Positions 32,926 to 46,000 of a stretch of DNA of 64,000 bases are shown here, piece after piece (positions within the stretch are counted from its first letter, which is position 1; each line of letters opens with the position of its first letter). The notes beneath the pieces are model-generated. The model was not told where the DNA came from. It worked only from the letters and a program-made list of their open reading frames with translations, and searched no databases. The translations under genes were made by a program, and so were the position numbers. The stretch lies in contig JAACJM010000273.1 of the NCBI GenBank assembly GCA_013368315.1, positions 43,768-107,767 on the forward strand. The letters are read 5' to 3'. Source of the stretch: Tetrapyrgos nigripes. Its lineage: Eukaryota; Basidiomycota; Agaricomycetes; Agaricales; Campanellaceae.

Positions 32926-34639
32926 AGTTGGATGACTGCAATGATGACACATTGTCGTCCAAGTTTGGAACTGTGTTGAATTACAGTCTAATTACAGTCA
33001 TTTTTCGGTCTTACAGACTTTTGATCTTACAGATTAGGATCTAATTACAGTCGTTTTGGTCGTTGTACCATGCACACTCATGTGCTCGGTCCACTGTTCG
33101 AGGCAGTTGTTGATGCACTATTGATTTATAGTATCACTCAGCACATAAGCAACTTCAGAGGCATAGTAAATGTCCAAAGAGAATGAAAGTTGAATAAAAG
33201 TCGTACACCTCACAATAGATTCCCACGCATTTTGTGGGCGCTTAGCGCGCCATCTCGGTCTTTGCTTCGACTCGTAGTGTATCAACCAAAGCAATTTTGA
33301 CCTCGGAGAAGTTTGGTAGAGTCTTTGGATATGTATCAGTACACGCTGAATATTTTTGGGGAGGCGGTAATTTACTCTGCGAGAGATATCTGCACGTTGA
33401 CACAAAAATCTCAGAAAATGGTCAATCTGGGACATTCGTCTTGGATTAGAAGTACCATTCGGTACTTTAAAAATTGTCAAAATATAAAGAAATGTTCCAA
33501 GTATGGTATTAAATAATAATATAAGATGATCCAGTGATTCCATTAATATTTGGGACTCGTAGACTCACAAAAGCGATTGTGATGCAGAAACTTCAATAAA
33601 GTGCTTCATCCAAATGCTCAAACATATACATCACATGCTAGACTCCCCGGGTTACATTAATACTTCGGGCAAACATTAAAAGTCAAGTCCATATGTATAT
33701 CCAGTTCTTATTTTTGGGCTCTGGCAGTGATCTTATTAGTTCAGGCCAGATAGTATTGACAAAGCATGTGAATGTCAAATTAATGACGAGCATTATGAAT
33801 GCAGCCAGTTGGCGCTACTTATCTGCATCCAATTTTAAGCAAGGTAAATACGCCTACCTGTAGGTGGTATAGATCCTACACGCTCCAGTATTTATAACGC
33901 ATGATTATCTTTCAGCCACAATTGCCCCTCATTCACTGCAAATTCTCATTTGGTGCCCAAAAATCATTTGGAATGGGGGGAAAAATAAGCCTTTTATTCT
34001 CTTAAAAACACACTCGACCACTACATCACTTGTTCTTGCATATAGGTGTGCACCAAATGGTATAAACCATGGCGAACGACACAACCTGCCTAATCGGGTA
34101 ATCCAGGTTTGATATAACCATTCATGTAAATTGGACCCAATCAAGAGAGCATGGCATACTCAAGTACTTAATGTATTCTGTATGTATATGATATGCATCC
34201 ATTTGAACAAAATGCGAACGCATAAGCCCCAAACGGCTGTGCCCGGCCCCAAATTCCGATTGATGCGACCGCCGAGTCCCGACGCGATGCTGCCGATGGC
34301 ATTTTCTGTAGAGAGACGCAAGCTACCCATGTGGAAACCAGTCGTCGGACTGGAACACTAAGCGAGAGGAGGAACGAGGCAAGAATCTAGAACATGTTGT
34401 ATTTGGAAGATGAAAGAAAAAGATAAGAAAAAAGGTACAGTGTGACTACTGGTATAAATAGTACTGTCACTACATGTGATCGTATTGTAAACGGGATCTA
34501 TGTTTACACTCCTCTCCATTTTGAAACAGAATATAATCTACTGCAGGACAAACATAATAAGTAAGTAATTGAGGGTTAGACACATAATTTTGAAACGGAT
34601 TGATGTTGATGTAAGAGGGAGCTGAAAAAAATTACAACT
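32926..34639. other. No gene seen
   Basis: Between the palindrome and the gypsy chromodomain. AT-rich; short ATTACAGTC repeats at about 32985-33055. The expected 3' LTR of the gypsy element was sought at 34340-34640 but no partner was found beyond the Gag end. Confidence 0.4.
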
Positions 34640-35945
34640 TCAATTCTTAGTTGTCGAGTCCAAGAACATTTCTTCTGGGCCTGCGCCACCTTGTCCAGCC
34701 CATTCATCCACGCATGTGAAATCGCGGATTTCAGAGAATGGGACCCATTGATCACCTTCGGGACCTTCACCAACCCATCGGACCAAGAACTGCCAACCAC
34801 GTCCCTGTCGATGGGAGTCAACAATGTGGTCAATAAAATGTTCAGGCCTACCATTCACCATCACCGGTTCTGGCAGCAGATCGCAAGCACGACCAGGGAA
34901 TTCTAGATTGTCGTTTGGCTTGTACAGCTTCAACTGAGAAATGTAGAATATAGGAAAGACAGTCGGCATATTGTGCAAGTCCAATGTATACGAGTCTGTT
35001 TCTGGATGAGCGCGGATCACTTTGTAAGGACTGTCAAATCTCGGAAAAAACTTCGCCACATGATGCTGGCCGTTCTGAGTGTACTGACGACGCCGATTAG
35101 CCATTGATAACAAGACCATATCCCCTTCTTTAAAGATGGGAGGCAAGCCCCGATGCTTATCTGCTTGCATGGCCTGTGTTACTTTAGCTGCAAATAATGC
35201 GTCCCGAGCGTCTTGCTCAATATCAGCCATCCGACTCAAAAATTCACGTGGATTCTTGACTTCTGTAGTATCAATACCACCTGCTGACTCTGTGGGGACA
35301 AGCTGAGGCAGGACATGGGGAGACCTCCCAGTCTGGACATTCCTGTGCTTGAATTTTCCGAGTTCATTATATCAAACCTGACCTTGGGTAGGGCCTTGAC
35401 CCAGCCCTTTGTTGACGAGACACGTAATATTGTAGGGACTGGTTAATCGTCTTATTTGAGCGTTCTGAGGAACTGTCAGTCTCCGGGTGGAATGCTGAGG
35501 ACATTTTTAACTTAACACCTGTCAGGGCAGTGAAGGCTCTCCAGAATTTCAACACGAACAATTTATCGCGATCTGATACCAACTTGCTAGGCAACCCGTT
35601 TTCACAATACCATTCGTTGAAGAAAACTAGTGTGCAATCCTCTGCTGTGGAATCTGTCCTAGTAGGTGCAATCCTCAAGTCTGCACCCAACCTGTCAGTC
35701 ATCAACAAGATGCAGTTGTATCCTTCGTCCTCTGGCAGAGGACCAATAAAGTCTAAGGCTACGCTTTTGAGGGGACCATCAGGAACGGGTAACGGATGTA
35801 GCAGCCCTTTCAGTGTCTTTGCGGTCAGTCCTTTATTTCGTTGGCACTCCGCGCAAGAAGGTACATAAGACCTGATTAAGTTCTTCCGCATATTAGGCAG
35901 GAACACGTGGCATTTATCACCCCCAAAAATGGCCTGTGTTATCAT
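34640..35945 (-). pseudogene. Gypsy integrase with chromodomain
   Basis: The zinc-binding HHCC region (NTGHF then SCAECQRNK) crosses a one-base shift in a T/G run at about 35930. The DDE core looks complete: LDFIGPLP, SDRDKLF, and the Glu in SSSERSNKTI. A second frameshift near 35400 leads to the frame 35239-34640 with GPY/F-like and SH3-like parts (MVLLSMANRR, FPRFDSPYKVIR). A chromodomain follows (HFIDHIVDSHRQGRGWQFLV then WVPFSEIRDF), which in chromoviruses directs integration to marked heterochromatin. Confidence 0.88.
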
Positions 35946-38756
35946 GCACCAGCCGATACAAAGTCTCCCTCAAGTCACCACTGGCAGGAATAACTAGACG
36001 GTTTGCTACAAACCACAGTCCACCATGTTTTTCAATCCCTGGGGACAGCGCTGGTAGTTTCTCAAGCTTCCTTATGAATTCATCATCTTGATACCCCACT
36101 TTGATCTTTTCAAGATATTCTTTGTCTGCCAATATCGACATGACTGGTGCAGCAGCGGAAGCATTCTTCCAGAACTTGAATACACGCATCGGGATCTTCT
36201 CCTTGGCTTCACCAGGCAGAGCATATGGGGAAATTCGGGATAATGCATCTGCCCCAGTGTTCTCATCCCCAGGCAAGTATGCAATGTCCAAGTCATATTG
36301 GCTCAAGAACTCTTGCCATCAGATTTGATGCGTGCTCAAATCCTTCTGACCCTGGAAATTTGTCAAGGTTCTGTGATCTGTGAGCACAAACATCTTCATC
36401 CCTAAGCAATCCACCTGCCACTTCTTTAGTGCACGTATAATAGCCAGTAATTCCTTCTCATGAACCGGGTAATTTAAGTCCGCACCAGACAACTGTGCTG
36501 AATCAAATGCCACTGGTTTGGCAGACTTTAAATCCGGGCCCCACGCTAAAATCGCACCTGTATGCCAATTACTAGTGTCGCAAACCAGGAAAATCTTGTT
36601 ATCGCCAGGGTTAGCATTGTCAATTGTTGTCAAGGCAGCACATTCTACCACAAGTTCTTTGATGTGAATGAACATCTTTTCATGGTCGCTGGTCCATTTG
36701 GGAAAGACTTTGTTGCACTCCTTCTTTGTTAGGGGGGTCAAGACATGTGTGTATTCTGCCAGGTTGTGTAGGTATCTCGCAATGAACCTCACCATCCTGA
36801 GGAATCTACGTACAGCAGCTGCAGAATGCGACCTAGGAAGGTGCAGCACAGCATCACACTTCTTACTCTGAGCCTCAATGCCACGTCAGGAAATATGGTG
36901 GCCCAAGAAGTCAATCTCGATCTGAAAGAACTTGCATTTCTTGGGGTTGCAATATAATTTATTGCGCTTAGCACTTCAAGGACCAGCTCGACATGCCTGG
37001 TGTGCTCATCCTCATCCTTGGACCATATTATAATATCATCCAGGCATACATGACAAAATTTTCCAATGTATTCTCGAAGTGCAGTCGCCACCCGACACTG
37101 GTGAATTGCTGGTGCGTTCCAGATTCCCATGGGCATGACAACCCATTCGTACAGGCCCAATGGCATGTTGACAGCTGTCAGGGGAATCAATGCCTCATCT
37201 AACCGAGTTTGGAAAAATGAGTCTGTCATATCCATCTTCCCCCAGATTTTACCTTTCACACAGTCTGCCAATATATCCTTGATATGGGGTAAGGGATGGT
37301 GATTGGGCACAGTATTTGCATTCAGCACTCAGTAGTCATTGACCCAGCGAGGGAGGGCATTGGGGTCTGCCTTTGGAATCAGAAATGCTGGTGAGGTGGT
37401 AGCCAAAGACAAAGGTCTGATCTGACCTGACTCAAGATGGCCCTGGATCAATGTAGAACATGCCTCTTTATATTTGCATGGTGAGGAATAAGCACAGGCT
37501 TGGAAGGTCTTGTTAGCATCTTTCAGTTTAATAGAACACAATATATCTGTAGGCAACTCCGATATGTGAGGAATCTTCTCAAAGACTGGAGCATATTTGT
37601 TCTTCAACTTGTCTGAATGGGCCTGCAAATCTGCAGCCAACTCCATCTCTTCCAGTCTCAATTTCACTGCAGCAGCTACTATGTCCACGGGGTGTACACA
37701 GTCAGATGCCTGGAGCCTAGGGTTACGACGATGGAACACTTTCAATTCATCAATGACTGCTAAATGTAATTTACAATGGTCCACTCTCTTCAGTTTTGGG
37801 CTATGCTTATCACAACACGTCAAAGCAAGTCTCTCTGCAGACTCCTTCACGTCCAAGATATCAATGCCAGACTTTTTATCTATACAGGTGCGCGTCTCGC
37901 AGTCCAGTGCCAGGTTATTATGTGAAAGAAACAGAATGCTGAGAATCATCGGGGAACATAGAGACGGGGAAATGATAGCTCAGACTGTTTGAGAAATCCA
38001 AGTATTAAAATGGTCTGAAACACGTATCTTAACAAATTCATGCGAAGTGGTTGTACTTCCAGGTGAAGAAGAATCAGTTGTTGCAACACCAATGACCTCA
38101 CGACAAGGCAACTTGAATTGCCGCAGACCAAGTTGGGTGACGAGATCATCCCTGATTAAGACAATATGTGAGCCGGAATCAAGGAGCAAGGAGACATGGA
38201 TCAGGGAAGAAATGGCAGGCCCATCAAGCAGAGCACACAAGTTCAAATAAGGCAGACATAGAGGGGCATCACTTACCACAGTGTGCTGCATGTCAGGTCC
38301 AGGCCCATTAACTTCAGGAGTCTTGGCACCATCAGCTGTCAGCCACTCCTCATCTTCATTTTCTATGGCATTGTTCAGGGCAGCCACAGTTGAGGTGCGA
38401 CAATGACATGAAGGTGATGGACTGTAGCGTCTGCAATGAGCATCTGGAGAGGGAGAGCTGTTGTAGTCGTCATACGTTGATGAACAGCAGTTTCGACGAC
38501 CTGGGACATGCATGGGAGACCACAAGGCAGAGCAATGGCGACTGTGAGAATTGGAGTATAGGTCTGCATCGGACATCAAATGGGCATTTGGGAATACTGC
38601 AGAGACAGGATTTGCACCTCTCTCCACCTGTTCTAGGAAGGTGTCAATATTGTCCACAACCAAATTGGAGCTGGTACAGGGAGTTGTGGCTGCGACCAGA
38701 GCTGGAGTCCTCTTCAGTAGCACGTTGAAGAAACTTGTGCCTTGTACTTCTTCCAT
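35917..38756 (-). pseudogene. Gypsy Pol: protease, reverse transcriptase, RNase H
   Basis: Protease at about 38250-38150 with LLDSGSHIVLI (Asp-Ser-Gly active site). RT: HHPLPHIKDILADCVKG, FFQTRLDEALIPLTAV, PMGIWNAPAIHQ, and the palm motif HVCLDDIIIWSK (YxDD with Cys-Leu). RNase H: FLVCDTSNWHTGAI, HEKELLAIIRALKKW, FVLTDHRTL, then LPGDENTGADALSR. Breaks: TGA codons after QTV (37980), after WVNDY (37329), after HHIS (about 36890) and after HQI (36319); each sits where the family usually has Arg or another conserved residue. There is also a frameshift near 36950. Not translatable as one protein. Confidence 0.88.
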
Positions 38757-39709
38757 ATTTCGTTAGCATATTTGATGTCGTCCTTCGTCAATGGCCTGTT
38801 AGGCACAGTGAGAGCTGGAGTGACCACACCATGTGGACACTCTGAAGCCCTATGGTCTGTGTTCGCCACTCTGCACTTGAAGCAGAGGTGTCCTTCATGA
38901 TACAGCTGCATCTGGCCAGGATATGCACGGACTTCAGACATGTATGGTGCCCTGTTGGTAGGAAACAACGCTGAGGAAGACACAAGTGCAGCTGCAACTG
39001 CATGAGGCATGCAGCACTGATCTTGAGACAATGAGGAGACACTGGCAGTGGGGGCTGAGGAGACATTGTTTGCATGGGAAGTGGTGGAGCCTGAACCTGA
39101 CTTTAGAGCCTTCTCGATTCGATAAAGCCAGTCCTGCTCTGGACGAACATATCTGCAATATTCTGCATCTAGCGTCTTGACTGTCTTGACCCATGTCTTC
39201 AGATCTAGCGTGTCCAAGACCTTGTTCTTCTTCAGGTATCCCCACAAGCCCTTTCCTAGTGCACTGCATAACGTGCTCTGGAACCGACTATCCTCAACGT
39301 GTTTGGATGTACCCTTCAAGAGATTATTGTATGTGACGAGCGTGTTGTGCATGATGCTGAAGTCTGCATCCGCATATAGGATGAGGGATTTGATGTCTTC
39401 CTCCCAATCCTGACCCAAGACGTGATGCAGCAACATGTTTTCGAAATCCATGGAGGAACCAGTCTGGAGTTCCTCTCTTCTGACTGAGAAGTTCATGCTT
39501 GCGGGGTTCTGGAAGCATTCCACAAAAAGGTCACGGGCCTCCTTGGTTTTGAAGTCAGCCAGGGGTGTCTTCCTGCTCCCCAGGTAACGCAACATGCATG
39601 TCTGTATGTTGGCATATTGCTGTGCTGTAAGCCATTTAATGGTTTTTATAAAAGTGTAAAATATGGCCATATGAGGAAGCCAAATAGAGGAAGTGGCAGC
39701 ACGGCACAT
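38714..39709 (-). CDS. Gypsy Gag with zinc knuckle
   Basis: A 331-codon open frame. The first about 200 residues form a capsid-like helical region (TAQQYANIQTCMLRYLGS, LKTWVKTVKTLDAEYCRYV). A CCHC-type knuckle at about 270-290, CFKCRVANTDHRASEC, has spacing CX2CX6HX4C, two residues longer than the usual CX2CX4HX4C. The frame is undamaged although the downstream pol is not. The start may be late: the upstream 39710-40081 has no Gag-like sequence. It overlaps the protease frame by about 40 bases. Confidence 0.8.
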   Translation of the reverse strand: MCRAATSSIWLPHMAIFYTFIKTIKWLTAQQYANIQTCMLRYLGSRKTPLADFKTKEARDLFVECFQNPASMNFSVRREELQTGSSMDFENMLLHHVLGQDWEEDIKSLILYADADFSIMHNTLVTYNNLLKGTSKHVEDSRFQSTLCSALGKGLWGYLKKNKVLDTLDLKTWVKTVKTLDAEYCRYVRPEQDWLYRIEKALKSGSGSTTSHANNVSSAPTASVSSLSQDQCCMPHAVAAALVSSSALFPTNRAPYMSEVRAYPGQMQLYHEGHLCFKCRVANTDHRASECPHGVVTPALTVPNRPLTKDDIKYANEIWKKYKAQVSSTCY

Positions 39710-40081
39710 GGCTGCCAGTGGATTAGAAGGAAATTTCTATTTGGCAAAAGGATTCCACGGTGGATCCCACTGGAGGGCTAAATCCTGGATTGCAAGATCC
39801 TGACTGACATTCCGTGTAAGTATTTATCAACACTGATTAATGATGAGCGTCAACATGAGGCACTGGTGAGCTAATTGTGGATGGAGAGAAGGCTTACCAA
39901 ACAATGCTGCATATATTACTGGATGTAGCTGGAAAGCATCCTGATGGATGCAGATTCAGCAATGTCCCAGTAATATCCAGCACTCTGGAGTGCTTGCCTC
40001 ACAAGTGATTACTGCATGTTCTGCAGACAGGCACATCAGTCATTACTGTAGTATACAGTGCAGCATATCTACGCTATGGAC
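39710..40081. other. Junction without gene
   Basis: Sequence between the gypsy Gag and the GH3 exon-5 copy; no LTR, gene or repeat recognised. The GH3 homology starts at GGATCATCTACCC near 40082. Confidence 0.45.
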
Positions 40082-40084
40082 TGG

Positions 40085-43000
40085 ATCATCTACCCTCTCC
40101 TCTGGAATCGTCCCATTCCCTACATACTCTGTTAAATTCCCTCCAAAATAAGAGTTTCCAGAGTCAAATGTGATGTCGCCAAGCATTGTCATCTGTGTCA
40201 AGTCAGCAGGAAGCGACTGTTTGGATGAGGGTATGGCCATTACGCCATCCTGTTAGGTTTTTCATATCTCCTTCGTTTCCATTGGGACTGAAGTACTGTT
40301 CCCCAGAATCAGAGTTGATGAAGATGAGAGCAGCATCTTTATGAGCAGCTTGGGAACATAGGGAAGTGAGGGCACTAGGAGTGAAGTCGTTGAATTGCCA
40401 GTCGAAGAGGGTACCGATGGAGTGATTGAAGAGGGCACAGTGTTGGAGGGCTTCGTAGGGGGAAATGAGGTAGGGGAATTGGGCAGTTCTGAAGAGGGAA
40501 AGAGGGGGGGGGTTAGTGTCAAGTACATTGAGGAGAAGAAAAGAGAAACAAAAACAATAGAAATCACGTCCTCAACGCCAATGTCGAACACCAACGCCGG
40601 CCAACGTAATTGGAATCCCCTTTGGCTCCAATGGCAACAGTAGAAAGAAGCAGAAAGAAAAAAAACAGAAAGAGACAATCCACTCACCCACTTCCCCACC
40701 CCATTGCCAAAATCCCCTCATTCCCTCCCTGATCACTAAACATATTCAGCCCCCCCCCTCTGCAGCGCAGCATCCAAGCCAGCAACCAGCACTGCTCTTT
40801 CCCTCCCTGTCAATGGTAACACAGGTCTGCCCAAATGCGTATCCGTATGGGGGAACTTTTGCTTAGGCTTCTCATTCTTAAGAAGAACAATCCCTGCACG
40901 ACCAATTTCATGGACAATTCTGTAGTGGTCGGCTTGGACATTGACATGCTCGTTGGTAGCTTTGTCGGGGATGTTGAAGGCGTTGAAGTTGGTTGGGGGG
41001 TAGGAGGGGGAGTCCTGGTGAGCTAGGTACCAGGCTGCTAGGATATGGGTTGCTGTTGAAAGAAGAAAGAAGTTGGTCAGTGATCGTTGTGGAAATGAGA
41101 AGCTTAAAAGAAAAACAAAAAGACGAAAAGCGAAAAGCGAAAAAATGAAAGCAAGCCCATAGGTTGAAACTGAGAATCACACCCAAACACTGCCCACCTG
41201 ATGTCGTCCAGCAGCCCAGCCTAAACAGCCACAGACAGAAAGAGTTTACGTGATCTAACCCAACACTCCATGAATAAACCGAAATTCCTCTTCCTCCATG
41301 TCATACATCAACATTGACCACCACCTAGTGGAGATGACAAGCTGATGATGACGGCACCAGTGACAGTCCCTATCTGCCATCCCCAACGTCATTGTTACTC
41401 GTCATTGTTGCTTTCTCCTCATAAACTCAGGGGAAATTTTTTTTTTTTTTAAAACAAGAAAAAAAAAGAGAAAGAGAACCAAGACCAAGACCAAAACTGG
41501 AAACCCAGAAAAAAGCCACAAGCCGTAAGCCCAACTCTTCAACTCCAAGGTCCAACTCGCAATATCCAGATACGGTGACAACGACAATGACAACGACAGC
41601 ATTGCACCAAATACCCTATACCCCATATCATACCCACCTCCACCTCCATCCCGTATGCATCCATCTCCAAAAGAAAGAGAAAACCAAGAATGAAAACCAA
41701 AAAGCCATAAGCCTCAATTAAGCCCAACTCACCAAATCCATCTCCCAACCCCACCCCGTATGCATCCACCTCCAAAAGAAAGAGAAATCCATGAACGATA
41801 ATGAGAACAAGAATGAAAGATGGAAACGAGAAGCCAGAAGCCAGAACAAAAAACCAAAAGCCAGCAAGCCAGAAACCAACATTCTATGTCTGCCAACACC
41901 TCCACCCTGTTGCAAAACCAACAAAACCACCCAAACGCCAAACACCAAAACACCCACACCACCCAATACCTCCAGCCCATCCTGAAGCCAAAAAAACCGA
42001 AAGCATAAAGAGAGAAACGAAAACGAAAACACGAAAACACAACCAACTCCCACCGAAAAAACCAAGTAACAAAAAACCCCCAAAAAAAAACCAAGCCATT
42101 AAAGAAGAACAAAAAAAAAAACACTCACCCATATCTACCCTCTCCTCCAGAATCGTCCCATTCTTTACATACTCTGTTAAATTCCCTCCGAAATAAGAGT
42201 CTCCAGAGTCGAATGTAATGTCACAGGGCATTGTCATCTGTGTGAGCAACAAAGTTAGCATCAGGTCGACGAAGACAAATATGAGAAGGGAGAGAAGGGA
42301 GTAAAACCAAGGAAGGCGACCACGAAGAGGAGGAGAAAGAGAATTAAGATGAAGAACAAAGAACAAAGACAAAGGTGACTCACATCCCAAATGTACTCAA
42401 TGTAGCTTGCCAATCCGACATCATATACCCTCTGAACCTCTCACATACTTCAACCATCTGACGATGAACTACGGATGGACGGATGGTATCTGCCAGATAG
42501 TGCACCTCCAGACGTCCATCCGCCATCCAAATCCGAGGCCTCATCATTGGATAGGCACCGGATCATCCGATCCACTAGGAGCCCTACATAGAAGGGGAGA
42601 TGGGAACGAGACTTGGAAGGAAACCATGTACTATAACTACACATCAAACTCCCCACACCAGCCATAACACTTCTCAAAAACGGGTGACCATAAACACACG
42701 GGAACTCAGGAGTACAAGACACAGTCCAAGACACATCAGGAAAAGCCTCATATACAAATTCATGCAAAAAGTAGATGAAATATGCAGAAGACGTCTTTAA
42801 AATGTATGAGATTGCATAATTAGTCAATTTATGCTCCTCATGCAAGTCCTTTCTTGAGTTGCGAAAGTTTTGCAAGATTATGCAAGAGTTATGCATGATT
42901 ATGCATAAGTTATAAAAGATGATGCGTGAGTTTGACATTGCTCATGCTTATCATTGTAGTCAATGTGCACAATCTATTCAAGTAAATAATGCAGAAACAC

Positions 43001-46000
43001 TTGTCATTGAACGTGGCTAAGGGCTACAAGAAAGACGGACTACAAGAAAGATACAAGAAAGACAATACTATATATATGACAGAAGACGACGACATTTTAC
43101 ATGACAGCAACACAAGACTCAACATGACAACAATACAATGGCCACAACCTGTACACTGTTCTGCTCAAGCCTGCATATAGGAAGTGCCATTAGTTGAAGG
43201 CAAGGAAAGAATAGAGCAGGTGATGTGGACATACCAGGGTGCCATTAGCTACGAGCCAAATGCTGATGAGAAAACCACCTTGTACAACGTAGCTATCAGT
43301 CAGCGTCAATACGCAAAATATCCAAAAAAAGACATACCTGAGCAGAAGAGTCACGACATCACTGAGGTGAGAGGGTCCAAACAGTACAACAGAGGGGAAC
43401 CTGGCAGGATAGTTAATCTCCAAGGAAAGCAGGCAGGTGGCAACAACGCACGAGTGCTATAGTGACCAAATGCTACAATGGAGGGGAACCTGGAAAGGAA
43501 TGGTTCAAGCTTCAAATGAGGTAGGCAGGGGCAACCACATACGAGTACTAAAGGGAATCTTGCGCGTGCCTTATTTCCTAGTAGCGGAAACAACCAATAG
43601 GTATGACCGCTAAGTGTAAGAAGGAAATGAGAGACCGAAAGACGGTGGGTGGATGATGGAAGTAAAGCACTCACCAAGAACACGGTTGTTAACGGGTGGA
43701 TCAGAGTAAACACTTGGCAGTCGGCGGTTGAGTTCTCGGTGATACAGGCATGACTTCGAGCGCTGAGATTGTGATAAAAAACGATGAATGTTTTCTCTAA
43801 CTGTCAACTGGCATGTAAGGCATGATGAGTTATGAGGAATGTGAAGGGAACCTCCTGGAGTCTCGGACTCACGTTGCGAGTGGAGAGAAAGTCAACATAG
43901 TCTTGTGACTATGTTTGTTGACAACAAGCTGACAGCAACTGTACAGTTCTTCGGCGGAGTTTCAATTACTCTATTCGGAAGACTTCGTGGCTATTCCTTC
44001 TTTGGGTTAGGGTTAAGCTACTTCGCAAATGAAGAACTGACACTCCTCCGTCTGTCCGTGTGCGCATGCGTCGTTCGTTCAACTGGCTTTTTTGTCACTT
44101 GTCTACTGTGATACTTTATCAATGCGCTGTGTCCGTGCATTCCTTTTCTGTGCCCTACCCTTGCCCTACATCTTTATCATGGAGAGAATCAGTCTAAACT
44201 AGCTATGTATACATATACTACATGCACCATGTTACGCGTGTAGAGGTACCTTCTGCTACACACTCCATGAACTTGATCTAACTGGAATTTTACCATTTTT
44301 GCTTGCAAGAACGGATACAAATTTGAGCATACTGTATGCACTAGGATGCATAAAATTGTGATAAATGCATAGTTATTCAATGGATGTCAAAATTTATGCA
44401 AAGTGAGGTATAAGTTATACAACTTCTGGCACACTCATGCACTCTCATACACAAAAAGCATACTTATACAGTTATTGCATGAAGTTGTATATAAGGCTTT
44501 TCCTGATGCATGTGTAGGGGACAAAATACAGGACAGGGTGTATAAGTACAGGACATAGCTAGAATACATTCCGAGATGTGTTTTTACTGACAATGCACAT
44601 TTATAATCCCTCTAGATCATCTTTTATGCCTTCACCTTCACTTGTAAGTTGAGCATCTGTAAGGGCGTCATTTTTTACAGACAATATACATTGGTACTAC
44701 CTTTAGGTCATCTTTCACACTTGCCTTCACTGGTTCTTGGCAAGGTAGGGCACAGAAAGGAAAAGCACAGATGCGGCAGATGGATAATGTAGACAAGAAG
44801 CAACTAACAAAAAAAAGGCCCATTGAGCGAACGACGCATGCACACAGACTTCTTCATTTGCGAAGTAGCTTAACCTAACCCGAAGAAGGAATGGCTGTGA
44901 CATCTTCCAAATAGAGTAATTGAAACTCCGCTGAAGAACTGTACAGTTGCTGTCAAAGGCTTGTCAACAAACACAGTCACAGGACTATGTTAGACTCCAC
45001 AGGTTCCCTTCCTCTCTCAGCATGCCTGTATCACCCACAACTCAACCACCAACTGCCAACTTTTTACTCTGACCCACGCAATAACAACCATGTTCACAGT
45101 GAGTGCATACAGTTTTTACTTCTACTACCCACCCACTGTCTTTTGGTCTCTCATTTTCTTCCTATGCTTAGCGATCATACCTATGTGCTGCCTATACGCA
45201 GGTTTGAGCAGGGGAGTGTGTATAAGTCATGACTGTTGTGTTGCCATCGTGTAAAGTCTCATCGTCTTCTGTCATATGTAGTGTTGTCTTTCTTGTAGCC
45301 TGTCTTTCTTGTAGTCCATTTTTCTTGTAGCCCTTAGCCACGTCCAATAGCAAGTGTTTCTGCATTATAACCTGAATAGATTGTGAACAATTATTACAAT
45401 AATAAGCATGAGCAATGTCAAACTTACACATAATCATGTATAACTCATGCATAATCTGGCCAAAGTTTCACAACTCAAGAAAGGACTTGCATGAGGAGCA
45501 TAAATTGACTAATTAGGCAATCTCATTCATTTTTAAGACATCTTTTGCATATTTTATCTACTTTTTGGATGAATTTGTATATGAGGCTTTTCCTGATGGG
45601 GATAGTAGGGGGGTTGGTACTGGAGGTTGGGGAGGAGAAGTAGAAGATGGGAGGAGGGGAGAGAGGGTTGGTGTGGATGAAGATGGAGGAGGTGGGCTGG
45701 TGGGATGGGATTGGGAAGGGGGTGAAATTGAAGGGGATGATGGGGATGAGGTGACGGTTGATGGGGGCACTGAGTGGAGGGAAGGGGATGTCGGAGGAAG
45801 GGCTGGAGGGAGGTGCAGATGCTGATGAAGGAACTGAAGATGACATGCTGGAAGCTGATGCAGATGCAGACGCTGACAAAGGAGCCTCAGACGAGACAAC
45901 AGTAGGCAGGCTGGAAGCTGACGCAGATGCAGAAGTCAGAATAGAAATAGACAGCACTGCAGAGGACGACAATGAGGGTGGCAATGCAGAGCTAATCACC

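Larger units (their letters stand above)
34640..39709 (-). mobile_element. Decayed Ty3/gypsy chromovirus, LTRs not found
   Basis: Transcribed right to left, in the order Gag, protease, reverse transcriptase, RNase H, integrase, chromodomain, which is Ty3/gypsy order. No repeated terminal sequence flanks it: the right side (39710-40081) is unrelated to the left side. Copy B of the GH3 locus is truncated at its right side (about 40082), so insertion or a linked deletion removed the end of that locus. Several in-frame TGA codons replace expected Arg codons, and frameshifts lie in homopolymers. Inactive relic. Confidence 0.9.

Noticed and set aside
34340..40080. LTR pair around the gypsy element
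   Set aside because: Sequences outside the chromodomain and outside Gag were compared by eye and share no repeat.
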